Translations under genes and position numbers: made by a program
Assembly: GCF_017303375.1 (NCBI RefSeq)
Contig: NZ_JAFKOH010000003.1
Span: forward strand, 341,919-405,918
From: Bacillus sp. NTK074B
GTDB lineage: Bacteria > Bacillota > Bacilli > Bacillales > Bacillaceae_B
DNA length: 64,000 nt
Direction: 5' to 3'
Shown here: positions 36,147-44,913 of the stretch, one piece after another
Numbering within the stretch: the stretch's first letter is position 1
How the letters are laid out: every line of letters begins with the position of its first letter
The notes under the pieces: model-generated
Database searches by the model: none
What the model was told of the DNA's origin: nothing
Seen by the model: the letters and a program-made list of their open reading frames with translations, nothing else

Positions 36147-36311
36147 TTATTTCCCGTTATGATGATTGGATTTAACAGGCTGACCCTGCTTTTCGTAACG
36201 CTTTTTGGCTTCTTTAACCGGGTTTTTTTCAGCACCGAATTCAGTATTCAGTTTACGGAAATCACTCCGGGTCTTTTGTTCAGGATTGTTTTGATCAGAA
36301 CGTGTACTCAA
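36147..36311 (-). CDS. Small hydrophilic protein, possibly a gamma-type acid-soluble spore protein
   Basis: A 54-residue protein read from TTG. It is all hydrophilic: STRSDQNNPEQKTRSDF, then RKLNTEFGAEKNPVKEAKKR, ending SNHHNGK. The LNTEFGAE segment resembles the GTEFASET motif of gamma-type SASPs, but the match is short and the identity is not firm. The TTG overlaps the ytzC stop as TTGA, and AGGAGG within the end of ytzC serves it at eight bases. A strong terminator follows. It is therefore co-transcribed and translationally coupled with ytzC. Confidence 0.7.
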   Translation of the reverse strand: MSTRSDQNNPEQKTRSDFRKLNTEFGAEKNPVKEAKKRYEKQGQPVKSNHHNGK

Positions 36312-36601
36312 TGTAATTTACCTCCTACGACGTTCGGGTCATGATCTAACAAGATCATCTCATTTTGCAAAGTCTGAAGCTGAAGTCGCATGCGATGCAA
36401 TTGCTCACGCTGTTGGGAGTTCGCGCTGTTCGCCATGTGAGCTACGTTGTTCACTGCCTCTTCCAGCTGCTGCATGGCCTGGGTATACTCTACATCATGA
36501 TAGTGCTCCTGCTGTGCCCCTGATTTATATTGTTCTTGAGCGTAACGAATGGCATCTTCACACTTTTGAATGCATTCATCCATTGAATTTCTTGTTGCCA
36601 T
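36308..36601 (-). CDS. ytzC: DUF2524 family protein YtzC
   Basis: A 97-residue helical protein matching Bacillus YtzC (DUF2524): MATRNSMDECIQKCEDAIRY, then QAMQQLEEAVNNVAHMANSA and a closing LQNEMILLDHDPNVV. Amphipathic helices suggest a coiled bundle; no signal sequence. Its function is unknown. The start at 36601 is favoured over 36664 by family similarity and GGGAGG seven bases before it. It overlaps the next gene by four bases. Divergent from ytqA, as in B. subtilis. Confidence 0.85.
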   Translation of the reverse strand: MATRNSMDECIQKCEDAIRYAQEQYKSGAQQEHYHDVEYTQAMQQLEEAVNNVAHMANSANSQQREQLHRMRLQLQTLQNEMILLDHDPNVVGGKLH

Positions 36602-36806
36602 TTCGACTACCTCCCTGACATATGGAATCAAGAAGGGGAAGGTCCTATCCTTCCTCTCCTCCATCTTAGTTTGAACTTGATTGCCTGTTTCAGAAGTGGT
36701 AATCTTCGCCTATTTCTCTCTGCAGGATACATTTTACCCGTTGTTCATGATAAAATCTTTTTGAACGTCCCGAATACATAGGATTTTACACATTGAAATA
36801 TAGGAG

Positions 36807-37772
36807 GTGTTTGTCATCGGGACAAACCCATTTCCATATGCCTCAGATTCAAAGCGATATCATACGTGGAACTACCATTTACGGAACCATTTTGGGCATA
36901 AAGTGTTTAAGGTTGCTTTAGACGGCGGCTTTGATTGCCCGAACAGGGACGGTACGGTTGCTCATGGAGGCTGCACCTTTTGCAGTGCTGCAGGCTCCGG
37001 GGACTTTGCCGGAAGCAGGGTGGATCCATTAGAAAAACAATTTAATGACATCAAGGAAAGAATGCACATGAAGTGGAAAGACGGAAAATACATGGCGTAT
37101 TTCCAAGCATTCACGAACACTCATGCACCTGTTGAAGTACTCTGGGAAAAATATGAGTCTGTCCTTAAACAAGAGGGCGTAGTAGGCATTTCCATCGCCA
37201 CCCGCCCAGACTGTCTTCCTGACGACGTCGTTGAATACTTGGCAGAGTTAAATGAAAGAACCTATCTTTGGGTGGAACTGGGACTACAAACCGTTCACGA
37301 AAAAACGGCGGGGCTGATCAATCGTGCACATGACTATCAATGCTATGTAGATGGCGTAAATAAATTACGCCGGCATGGAATTCGTGTTTGTTCCCATATT
37401 ATTAACGGTCTTCCCCAGGAAAATGAGGAAATGATGATGGAAACCGCACGGGAAGTTGCAAAACTTGACGTCCAAGGAATTAAAATCCATCTGTTGCACT
37501 TATTAAAAGGCACTCCAATGGTCAAGCAATACGAAAAAGGACTAGTGGACCTCATGGACTTCGATCATTACGTCAAACTCGTCTGCGATCAATTAGAAGT
37601 GATCTCTCCTGAAATGATCGTTCACCGCATAACCGGGGACGGACCTATCGACCTCATGATCGGGCCGATGTGGAGTGTGAATAAATGGAGCGTACTAAAC
37701 GCCATTGATGATGAACTGAAACGCCGGGACAGCTGGCAGGGAAAATTCTATAAAGTGGATGTGAAAGCATGA
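36807..37772 (+). CDS. ytqA: TIGR01212 family radical SAM protein YtqA
   Basis: A ~318-residue radical SAM enzyme. The iron-sulfur cluster Cys triad is in GCTFCSAAG preceded by GFDCPNRDGTVAHGG. Further signatures: YMAYFQAFTNTHAP, ISIATRPDCLPDDVVEYL, YLWVELGLQT and HRITGDGP. The family is Elp3-like but the reaction is unproven. Start: an in-frame stop lies at 36801, the only canonical in-frame start near is GTG at 36807, which overlaps the AGGAGG motif itself. ATC at 36816 is eight bases from AGGAGG and could be the real start. It overlaps ytqB by four bases. Confidence 0.85.
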   Translation: MFVIGTNPFPYASDSKRYHTWNYHLRNHFGHKVFKVALDGGFDCPNRDGTVAHGGCTFCSAAGSGDFAGSRVDPLEKQFNDIKERMHMKWKDGKYMAYFQAFTNTHAPVEVLWEKYESVLKQEGVVGISIATRPDCLPDDVVEYLAELNERTYLWVELGLQTVHEKTAGLINRAHDYQCYVDGVNKLRRHGIRVCSHIINGLPQENEEMMMETAREVAKLDVQGIKIHLLHLLKGTPMVKQYEKGLVDLMDFDHYVKLVCDQLEVISPEMIVHRITGDGPIDLMIGPMWSVNKWSVLNAIDDELKRRDSWQGKFYKVDVKA

Positions 37773-38341
37773 AAATAGACCGAATACTACCCTTTGCAAG
37801 GGAGCTGCTGGAAAGGGCTGTCAAACCGGGAGATATCACGATAGACGCAACTCTCGGGAATGGGCATGATACCCTGTTTCTCGCTCGCTTGGTTGGAGAT
37901 AACGGACGCGTATATGGTTTTGATATTCAAGAAGAAGCCATCGAAAACACCAGGGAACAGCTCAATACCCATGATTTGGCCCATCGGGTGACCCTTTTTC
38001 ATCAGGGACATGAGACCGTCATGAACGTCATCCCCCCATTGCATTACGGCAAAGTGACGGGGGCTGTCTTTAATCTCGGATACTTACCAGGTGGTGACAA
38101 GGATATCGTTACCCGTCCGAAAACAACCATACTTGCCCTAAATCAGATATTAGAAATGATGGCCCCTGAAGGGATCCTTGTTCTTGTGATCTATCATGGC
38201 CATCCTGAAGGCGCAGTGGAACGGGATTACATCCTTCGCTACGTTGAACGACTGGATCAAAACTATGTTCATGTACTGAGATATCAATTTATGAACCAGC
38301 TTAACAACCCGCCATTTATCGTGGCATTGGAGAAGAGATAA
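37769..38341 (+). CDS. ytqB: Class I SAM-dependent methyltransferase YtqB
   Basis: A 190-residue methyltransferase. The SAM loop is IDATLGNGHDTLFLARLVG near residues 24-42, followed by VYGFDIQEEAIENT and the FNLGYLPGGDKDIVT active-site region typical of the YtqB/rRNA-methylase group. Crystal structures exist for homologues, but the natural RNA or small-molecule substrate is inferred. Its ATG overlaps the ytqA stop (ATGA), so the two are translationally coupled; Elp3-like radical SAM and methyltransferase pairs suggest linked tRNA modification. A palindromic terminator follows. Confidence 0.88.
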   Translation: MKIDRILPFARELLERAVKPGDITIDATLGNGHDTLFLARLVGDNGRVYGFDIQEEAIENTREQLNTHDLAHRVTLFHQGHETVMNVIPPLHYGKVTGAVFNLGYLPGGDKDIVTRPKTTILALNQILEMMAPEGILVLVIYHGHPEGAVERDYILRYVERLDQNYVHVLRYQFMNQLNNPPFIVALEKR

Positions 38342-38382
38342 AAGAGGGACGGACCTCCGCGGAGGTCCGTCCCTCTTTTTTT
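38341..38382. terminator. Perfect palindromic bidirectional terminator (GGACGGACC family)
   Basis: AAAGAGGGACGGACCTCC and its exact complement meet at GC with no loop, between convergent genes; T-runs are present on both strands. Confidence 0.9.
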
Positions 38383-39386
38383 TATAATAATTCCTTCGCA
38401 ATCAGCTCGAATGATTTGAGTTTATCTTGGAAGTCATACGTGATGCTGACAAGCATGATTTCATCGGTTTGGTACTGCTCGCTTAGTGCGAGTAGCTTTT
38501 CTTTTACTTTCTCTGGACCTCCGACGACCATGCGTTTGCGGTTTTCACGCACTCTCATGGCTTCGAACGGCGTATATTGATAGGCCGCCGCTTTCTCAGG
38601 GCTTGGTGTTCCGTTCGAGCGCATGCCCTGCTCGATCATGAGGATGGATAAATCAATGCTTGAGGCGACTCTTTCCGCTTCTTCATCCGTTTCGGCACAG
38701 ATGGCAAATACGGCAACGATGTTCTTCGGTTCCTTCAGGTACTCGGAAGGAACAAAGTTATTGCGGTAGGCTTGAGTATATTGAGGTCCGCCTTCCCCGT
38801 TGATAAATTGGGCAAATGTATAAGGCAGTCCTTTTTGTGCTGCAAGCATGGCACTGGATGGACTTGAGCCGAGCATCCAGACTTCCGGCATGGTTTTGAT
38901 TATTGGGGCAGCCGTTAGTCCCTGGTATGGATGAGCATCAGGCAGGGAATCCGTCAAATAGCCGAGTAAGTCATCTATTTGTTCCGGGTAACGATTCACA
39001 TCCCTCGGCTTCCCGTCATGTAATGCCATTGTGGCCATCGGCATTCCGCCGGGAGCCCTTCCCAATCCCAAATCGATTCGATTCGGATTCAATCCTTCAA
39101 GCAATCGGAAATTCTCCGCTACTTTGTATGAAGAATAATGAGGAAGCATGACGCCGCCGGAACCTACACGGATCCTTGATGTATTTTGTGCAAGATGGGC
39201 AATCAAGACTTCCGGTGATGAACCGGCCAGGCTCGTGGAATCATGATGTTCTGATACCCAGAACCGTTCAAACCCTAATTTCTCAGTATGCTGTGCTAAT
39301 TTCACTGTATGATTCAAAGCCTCTTGAGGGCTCATTCCTTCGGCAATCGGTGACTGATCTAAGACACTTAGCTTCAAAGTGGACAT
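38382..39386 (-). CDS. LLM class flavin-dependent oxidoreductase
   Basis: A 334-residue bacterial luciferase-like monooxygenase (MsnO8 type). It starts KLSVLDQSPIAEGMSPQEAL and carries the TIM-barrel motifs GFERFWVSEHHDS, RIRVGSGGVMLPHYS, IDLGLGRAPGG and VWMLGSSPSSA. It should use reduced FMN to oxygenate a small organic molecule; the substrate is unknown. No operon partner. AAAGGAGATG precedes the ATG; the gene shares a palindromic terminator with ytqB. Confidence 0.88.
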   Translation of the reverse strand: MSTLKLSVLDQSPIAEGMSPQEALNHTVKLAQHTEKLGFERFWVSEHHDSTSLAGSSPEVLIAHLAQNTSRIRVGSGGVMLPHYSSYKVAENFRLLEGLNPNRIDLGLGRAPGGMPMATMALHDGKPRDVNRYPEQIDDLLGYLTDSLPDAHPYQGLTAAPIIKTMPEVWMLGSSPSSAMLAAQKGLPYTFAQFINGEGGPQYTQAYRNNFVPSEYLKEPKNIVAVFAICAETDEEAERVASSIDLSILMIEQGMRSNGTPSPEKAAAYQYTPFEAMRVRENRKRMVVGGPEKVKEKLLALSEQYQTDEIMLVSITYDFQDKLKSFELIAKELL

Positions 39387-39449
39387 CTCCTTTAATTGAT
39401 GTGTGTATTATTATCAATTCTGATGAAAAAAATGTCCACTAACATGCTT

Positions 39450-39481
39450 AAAGGGTGACGGCCTGAATGGCCACCACCCTT
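39450..39481. terminator. Terminator-like hairpin downstream of inhA
   Basis: Stem AAGGGTG(A)CGGCC / GGCCACCACCCTT. On the minus strand it is followed by a T-containing tail, right after the inhA stop. Confidence 0.65.
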
Positions 39482-39491
39482 TGGTTGCTTA

Positions 39492-41909
39492 TTATTTGTA
39501 GATTAGCACCTTACCGACTGATCTGTCAGAACTTTGACCGGTTACACGGAATTTCAATCCGTAGTTCGGTACGTTACGTCCAGCGTCTACCATACCTTTG
39601 TTGCTGTAATCCTTCCTATCGTCAAATAGTGGATTACGTGCAGTGTGGTTGTCTTTCATTGTCAGCCCCAGTAATTCAGTGTAATCCAGGAACATTTTTT
39701 CTGATTTGTCCAAACTGAATGCTGCATCGTGAACCTGGTAGCGTGTAGATCCTACAGAACCGTCGCTCCAGTAGTTGGTTTTTTGATCAGCATCGACAAC
39801 CCCGACGAAACCGTCTCCTGGATGAGTTCCTGTCCAGTTATCACTGTATGATTTATCCACATACCATACGACTAAACCATCATCGAATTGCATTAAGCTT
39901 GCACCGCGGCGGATGTTGGCAAGGCCTTCATCCACACCATTGTGACTGCGCCATTCAAGAAGGTAGTAATGCTCTTTATACGAAATTCCGTTTGATACTT
40001 CGAAGCCGTTTGTTGCAAATTGAGGCTTACCTTCAGCACCATCTTCAAATACAACATTTCCATCGACCGTTAAAGTTGCATTGTCTAAAGCGAAGCCATC
40101 AAGGGCAAGGCCACCATCTGTCACATAGTTAAATGTGAGGGTTACTTTTTCGCCTGCAAATTGACTTAGATCATAAGACTTATCAACCCATTGACCTTTG
40201 GTAGATTCAGCACGGCCGTCTCCATCAGTATCGTCGTTACCGATTGTGTCAATTTCTACTTCCTCGCCGCTTTCCGTTGTAGCCGTCACGTGAAGGAAAT
40301 CAAAATCGTACTCCACATCATATAAGGTTTTGAAGCTGAATGTAGCATTTGTTGCATTCGTTAAATCGAATTCAGGAGAAACGAGTGATGTATTAAGGTC
40401 GTCTCCTTTTGTGCTGTAATAGTACTTTTCACCAAACTCAGGAAGGATTCCTTGTACCTCTTTGTCTGGAAGATTCACTTTTACAACATCGTTATTGGTA
40501 CCCTTTGTTGCTGCTTCATCCAATAGATATTCTTCACCTTTTCGGGTAACATCTTCTGCATTGATTTCTTCACCAGATTGCCAATTACCTTGAGTTCCTT
40601 CATTGTCCACTACAGCAGAGGCCTGCAGCATTTCTTTCATATAAGGACTGAATCCGGAAGGCATTGAACCTGGGATATCCCCTGCCCAGCTTCCACTTGC
40701 CATGATGGACCAGTAGCTCACCGGTTCACCTGTTCCAGTGTATTGGGTGTCGTATTCATCCGGAAGTCCTAAGTCATGTCCGAATTCGTGGGCCATAACT
40801 CCGACTGCACCGTCTTCAGGTTCGATTGTGTAGTCGTACGCGTACATCGTCCCTTTACCAAAGTAATCAACTTCAGGAGTAGGAGATCCCGCAATCGGGA
40901 AGATTTTGCCAAGATTCCAGCGGTGAGACCAGATAGCGTCAGATCCCAAAGATCCTCCACCTGCTTCTTCACCTACACCAGAGTGAATGACCATTAAGTG
41001 ATCGACAAGTCCGTCCGGCTCTAAGTAATTCCCGTCACCGTCAAGATCATAACGATCCCATTTGTCATATTCCGAAAGATCAACGTTCGGGTCCGCAGCT
41101 GCTTGAGCAAGGGCTTCTTTGATCAGGCCGCGTGCATTGACATCACTGCCGTCCGGCTGTGGATCGTTACCGCCATATGCTGCTGCCGGTTTACTTGCTG
41201 TATACCAGCCTGCCACATCCCCATCCACTGAGTAGCTTCCACCAGATTGCTGCTCGTAGTACTGCTTCATTGAAACATATGTCTTGCCGTCAGGACCTTT
41301 CCAACCACCTTTTCCAAATAGCATGTCTTGGTAATGCTCTCGGGAATAGGCATCGTCCCCTTCATAATACATATCCGTTTCATCAGTCGTCATAGAATTA
41401 TGAGGCTTGTCCGGATAGTCTACAAGAAGGACCAATACTTCATCGGTACGCTTTTCACCATCATACGCTTCTTCTTTTACTGGATCCGGAGAGTCCTTCT
41501 TGGCATGTCCCAGTTTATTTCCTTTACCATTCTTTACGCCATTGTCTTTCATGGATTTTTGAAGCTTTGCTTTCGCTTCTGCTTCTTCGTTATGAAGGTC
41601 GCCTTCAGCTTCGCCTGCTTGTTTCTCAGCCGATTCTGCTTTGGCTTCAAGGAATTTCTGCAGTCCCTTTTGTGCTTCTGCGGCTGTAGCATTCTTCTTG
41701 ATCTTACCTTCTTTCTTCAGCATCTCGATCAGGCGATCATCATTCGCGATTCCTAAATCGAAAGCCCCCCCATGTTTATGATCATATTTCAACGTCGGCT
41801 TTGCTAACACATTCTCAGGTCCTACAGTTGCAGCTGATGCAGGTACAGCAAATGCCCCTACACTAAGAGCCGCAACCATGGCCATCGATAATACTTTACG
41901 AGATTTCAA
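39492..41909 (-). CDS. inhA: Secreted M6 metalloprotease, immune inhibitor A type
   Basis: An 805-residue secreted zinc protease. A signal peptide is present (MKSRKVLSMAMVAALSVGAF, cleaved near ASA), then a charged, coil-like propeptide (~60-150), then the M6 catalytic domain with zinc motif HEFGHDLGLPDEYD near residue 380, then a beta-rich C-terminus with aspartate-rich repeats (NDDTDGDGRAE) likely binding calcium. The family degrades host and environmental proteins; in pathogenic bacilli it cuts antimicrobial peptides. Single gene; GGGGGAAC ribosome site. Length is normal. It likely supplies peptides for DtpT. Confidence 0.93.
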   Translation of the reverse strand: MKSRKVLSMAMVAALSVGAFAVPASAATVGPENVLAKPTLKYDHKHGGAFDLGIANDDRLIEMLKKEGKIKKNATAAEAQKGLQKFLEAKAESAEKQAGEAEGDLHNEEAEAKAKLQKSMKDNGVKNGKGNKLGHAKKDSPDPVKEEAYDGEKRTDEVLVLLVDYPDKPHNSMTTDETDMYYEGDDAYSREHYQDMLFGKGGWKGPDGKTYVSMKQYYEQQSGGSYSVDGDVAGWYTASKPAAAYGGNDPQPDGSDVNARGLIKEALAQAAADPNVDLSEYDKWDRYDLDGDGNYLEPDGLVDHLMVIHSGVGEEAGGGSLGSDAIWSHRWNLGKIFPIAGSPTPEVDYFGKGTMYAYDYTIEPEDGAVGVMAHEFGHDLGLPDEYDTQYTGTGEPVSYWSIMASGSWAGDIPGSMPSGFSPYMKEMLQASAVVDNEGTQGNWQSGEEINAEDVTRKGEEYLLDEAATKGTNNDVVKVNLPDKEVQGILPEFGEKYYYSTKGDDLNTSLVSPEFDLTNATNATFSFKTLYDVEYDFDFLHVTATTESGEEVEIDTIGNDDTDGDGRAESTKGQWVDKSYDLSQFAGEKVTLTFNYVTDGGLALDGFALDNATLTVDGNVVFEDGAEGKPQFATNGFEVSNGISYKEHYYLLEWRSHNGVDEGLANIRRGASLMQFDDGLVVWYVDKSYSDNWTGTHPGDGFVGVVDADQKTNYWSDGSVGSTRYQVHDAAFSLDKSEKMFLDYTELLGLTMKDNHTARNPLFDDRKDYSNKGMVDAGRNVPNYGLKFRVTGQSSDRSVGKVLIYK

Positions 41910-42177
41910 ACACGGTTCCCCCTTTAAATATGTACTAAATATTTACACTAATTACAATATACTCTACTATTCTGAAAAGTAAATATATTCAGATGGCAAT
42001 TAGTTATTTAGGATTACGAAATAACCGGAATACAGTTAAATATAACTATATGAAATGGACAAGATAACAGGACTATTGACATAACTACAAATAATTCAAC
42101 AAAATTATTATGTATAAATATGGTAGTAAAGGTCGTATTTAGAAAAACTTTGCCCGACTTTAGATGGATGAAAAAGA

Positions 42178-42229
42178 CAAAAAGAGGGACGGACCTCGAA
42201 AATATTTCGAAGGTCCGTCCCTCTTTTTC
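42178..42229. terminator. Palindromic terminator (GGACGGACC family) between inhA and ytpB
   Basis: AAAAAGAGGGACGGACCT(C) and AGGTCCGTCCCTCTTTTT around CGAAAATATTTCG. The gap 41910-42177 otherwise shows only AT-rich promoter DNA for inhA. Confidence 0.85.
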
Positions 42230-42236
42230 ACTCTAT

Positions 42237-43310
42237 TTATGACGTTTTTTTCCGGTTTCTCCATTTCCGATAGATTTTACCGTTCATGTAGAAGAATCGG
42301 GTGATCCAGCCTGCTTCTCCGATGAATTGTTTGGAGAAGGATTGGACGTTTGCTTGTTTTCTAGCCTTATCGTCTGATAGATAGACTCCTATGAGTCCTT
42401 TATTGATCAGGCGATGAAAGTGAGCGTGGGGAAGCTCTTGGGTATGTTCGTCTGCTTTGGCCAGGAAATGGAGCAGCCGTTCTTTCAGATGCTCGTCATC
42501 CTCATAGTAGAAGCAGAAATTCAGATCCCCTCCCTGCCGGTCTTCATCCTGATCGATGAAGTAATCCAGAAGAATATGTAAACCTTGGATGTAGGGAAAA
42601 TAGCCCCGTTTTATCTTTTCTGTATAAGAGGGCTGGAAGTCCCGACGGCACGCGTATGATACTAAACAAAAGATGCCCAGGGTAGAACCGGAGCAGGCGG
42701 AAAATTCATACCAATTCATCTCAGGCAGATTGGGACGATGGGTTTCAAACCAGTCCTGAAGCCTTCCTACTCTTTCTTCTTCCTTCACGTGTTTATGTAT
42801 TTGAAGATCACAATAGTACTCACACAGTTCCAAGAGATCTTTTTTGATGTTGTCATAGTGATTTACATCAGCGAGAACAGATTGACAGGTCAAAACCAGG
42901 TCCCTTAGATACCCTCCATCATCCTGATCGCTTCTCAACGCATAATAATTTACAGGTTCCGCCCCTGCTGTCAATGAATCTCTCATGGACCGGTGAAGTA
43001 AAGCAAAGTCTTCCGGATCCAGTGATACACTCCGGTCGCATAAATTATCCAAATAATCGCTGATTGTCTGATAGGCGACGATGAAGCGGATCGTCTCAGC
43101 CTTCTTATCCAGAGCTAAAAGGGAAAGGATCGCCCCTCCCTCGCAGTGGAATGTTTTATGCTCGATGCTTGCAAGTGCCTGGTTCCTCAGTTCCTGATTG
43201 GGTATCTCTTCAGCCCGTTTCTTCCAGCCGTCCAATTCTCGGTGAACGATTGGAAAGACATTGCGGTATACTCTTGTCATCAATGAAAAGGGATCACTTG
43301 GTATCGACAT
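42237..43310 (-). CDS. ytpB: Tetraprenyl-beta-curcumene synthase YtpB (DUF2600)
   Basis: A 357-residue class IB-like terpene synthase that cyclises tetraprenyl diphosphate to sesquarterpenes, as shown for B. subtilis YtpB. Acid-rich metal motifs are visible: ISDYLDNLCDRS near residue 97, and LLDYFIDQDEDRQGGD near residue 248. Cytoplasmic or membrane-adjacent. The ATG at 43310 (MSIPSDPF) is favoured since AGAGGTG precedes it by six bases; GTG 43319 and ATG 43316 are in frame. It lies 14 bases after ytpA, so it is an operon, consistent with B. subtilis. Confidence 0.9.
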   Translation of the reverse strand: MSIPSDPFSLMTRVYRNVFPIVHRELDGWKKRAEEIPNQELRNQALASIEHKTFHCEGGAILSLLALDKKAETIRFIVAYQTISDYLDNLCDRSVSLDPEDFALLHRSMRDSLTAGAEPVNYYALRSDQDDGGYLRDLVLTCQSVLADVNHYDNIKKDLLELCEYYCDLQIHKHVKEEERVGRLQDWFETHRPNLPEMNWYEFSACSGSTLGIFCLVSYACRRDFQPSYTEKIKRGYFPYIQGLHILLDYFIDQDEDRQGGDLNFCFYYEDDEHLKERLLHFLAKADEHTQELPHAHFHRLINKGLIGVYLSDDKARKQANVQSFSKQFIGEAGWITRFFYMNGKIYRKWRNRKKTS

Positions 43311-43324
43311 TTCCATCACCTCTT

Positions 43325-44128
43325 TTACAAAATGTAACCCAGCGCTTTCAACCGACTCTCTATAAAGTTCTTCGAATACTCGAAGATTTCTTCTCTTTCA
43401 GGTTCATTATAAATTTCATGATAGCATTTTGGCCATTCTTTGTAATGCATTTCGGATAATGACAATTCATTGAACCACTTTTTCACGACTTTTTTATCAA
43501 CGATTTGATCGTCACCTGCCTGCAGGACCAGTAGTGGGACATCAGGCATTTTCTCCAAATTAGAAAAAGCCGTTTTCATCGCCAGGGAAAGTTCTCTGTA
43601 CCAGCGGACTGACACTTTTGTAATATAGAGGGTATCATTGCTGTCAATTTCACGAACATCTGCATTCCTGGTAGCCATATCGACAGTCAGTCCAGAAGGG
43701 AACTTTACCATAGGAGCGATTTTGTTTAAAGCGTGTGACAATAACTCAACAGGTTTCGCCGGAGTGTTCACCAATCCTAAACATGGTGACGATAAGATCA
43801 CACCCGCCAGGTTCACGTGGGATTCCTGAAGTAAACGGACGGCGATGAGCCCTCCCATACTGTGACCAATCACAAAGACAGGCAATTCAAACTGATAGGC
43901 TGCCTGGATCCAATCTTTCACCTCTACAAGGTACTCATCAAAGGAGTCGATATGTCCCCTCTGGCTTCTGGACGTCATCCCCTGACCTGGCAGGTCGCCC
44001 ATGACGACATGAAACCCCGATGCACGCCACATTTCAATGAGCCAACCGTACCTGCCGTGATGCTCCATTGCGCCATGAATAATGACGATGACTGCCTTTG
44101 CCTCTTGATCTGATTCCCATTTCCACAT
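43325..44128 (-). CDS. ytpA: Alpha/beta hydrolase (lysophospholipase) YtpA
   Basis: A 267-residue alpha/beta hydrolase of the monoglyceride lipase/lysophospholipase type. Nucleophile elbow VIGHSMGGLIAV (Ser near residue 93); the acid is in VLQAGDDQIVD and the catalytic His in PKCYHEIYNEPEREE. In B. subtilis YtpA makes the phospholipid antibiotic bacilysocin. Its start at 44128 (MWKWESDQE) is supported by AAGGAGG nine bases before it; the longer reading (44176) lacks family similarity. The first gene of the ytpA-ytpB operon, divergent from ytoA. Confidence 0.9.
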   Translation of the reverse strand: MWKWESDQEAKAVIVIIHGAMEHHGRYGWLIEMWRASGFHVVMGDLPGQGMTSRSQRGHIDSFDEYLVEVKDWIQAAYQFELPVFVIGHSMGGLIAVRLLQESHVNLAGVILSSPCLGLVNTPAKPVELLSHALNKIAPMVKFPSGLTVDMATRNADVREIDSNDTLYITKVSVRWYRELSLAMKTAFSNLEKMPDVPLLVLQAGDDQIVDKKVVKKWFNELSLSEMHYKEWPKCYHEIYNEPEREEIFEYSKNFIESRLKALGYIL

Positions 44129-44212
44129 GGCAAATCCTCCTTTGTAGTTCTCTCCATGAATGAATTCTGCTACCATTATTATAATAAATATTAGTGAAAG
44201 GGGTAGTAAAAA

Positions 44213-44728
44213 ATGCTCTATCCATATTATGATAAAAAACCTGTCATCGCACAGTCGGCTTTTATTGCCGATTATGTAACCATCTCCGGGGACGTGGAGA
44301 TTGGTGAAGAATCAAGTATTTGGTTCAATACTGTCATCAGGGGGGATGTTGCCCCCACTAAGATCGGCGATAAAGTAAATATACAGGATAACTCGATTCT
44401 TCATCAGAGTCCAAATAACCCTCTTATCCTTGAAGATGAAGTCACTGTCGGGCACGGGGTGATTCTGCATAGCTGCAAAATAAGAAAAAAGGCATTGATC
44501 GGAATGGGATCGATCATCCTCGATAATGCAGAAATAGGGGAAGGGGCTTTTATCGGCGCAGGAAGCCTGGTCCCCCAAGGTAAGGTCATACCGCCTAATA
44601 CCCTTGCTTTCGGACGGCCGGCAAAGGTCGTGAGGGAACTCAACGAACACGATATTAGTGAAATGAAGCGCATTTCAAGGGAATACGCAGAAAAAGGACA
44701 GTATTATAAGAACATCAAACCGTTTTAA
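44213..44728 (+). CDS. ytoA: Gamma-carbonic anhydrase-like hexapeptide protein YtoA
   Basis: A 171-residue left-handed beta-helix trimer protein. Hexapeptide repeats run through the centre (ISGDVEIGEESSIWFNTVIR, VAPTKIGDKVNIQDNSIL), with His residues in ILHQSP, VGHGVILHSC positioned like the zinc ligands of gamma carbonic anhydrase. B. subtilis YtoA is the same family; carbonic anhydrase activity is not assured. GAAAGGGG precedes the ATG. Divergent from ytpA. Confidence 0.9.
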   Translation: MLYPYYDKKPVIAQSAFIADYVTISGDVEIGEESSIWFNTVIRGDVAPTKIGDKVNIQDNSILHQSPNNPLILEDEVTVGHGVILHSCKIRKKALIGMGSIILDNAEIGEGAFIGAGSLVPQGKVIPPNTLAFGRPAKVVRELNEHDISEMKRISREYAEKGQYYKNIKPF

Positions 44729-44875
44729 CTTCCTATACTTGGGATACCCCATCCATCCCTAGATTACTCATGGAATATTTTCTTGTAAAGAGGGTTGGGT
44801 TGTAACGATTTGAAGGTTTATGTACCATTCGAGTAAAATCGACAAATCCCTCAGGTCTATTCATCACTAAAAAGA

Positions 44876-44906
44876 CCAACACCTTTCAAGGTGTTGGTCT
44901 TTTCCA
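44876..44906. terminator. Terminator between ytoA and metK
   Basis: Stem AAAGACCAACACCTT / AAGGTGTTGGTCTTT between convergent genes. Confidence 0.9.
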
Positions 44907-44913
44907 TCTCGCC

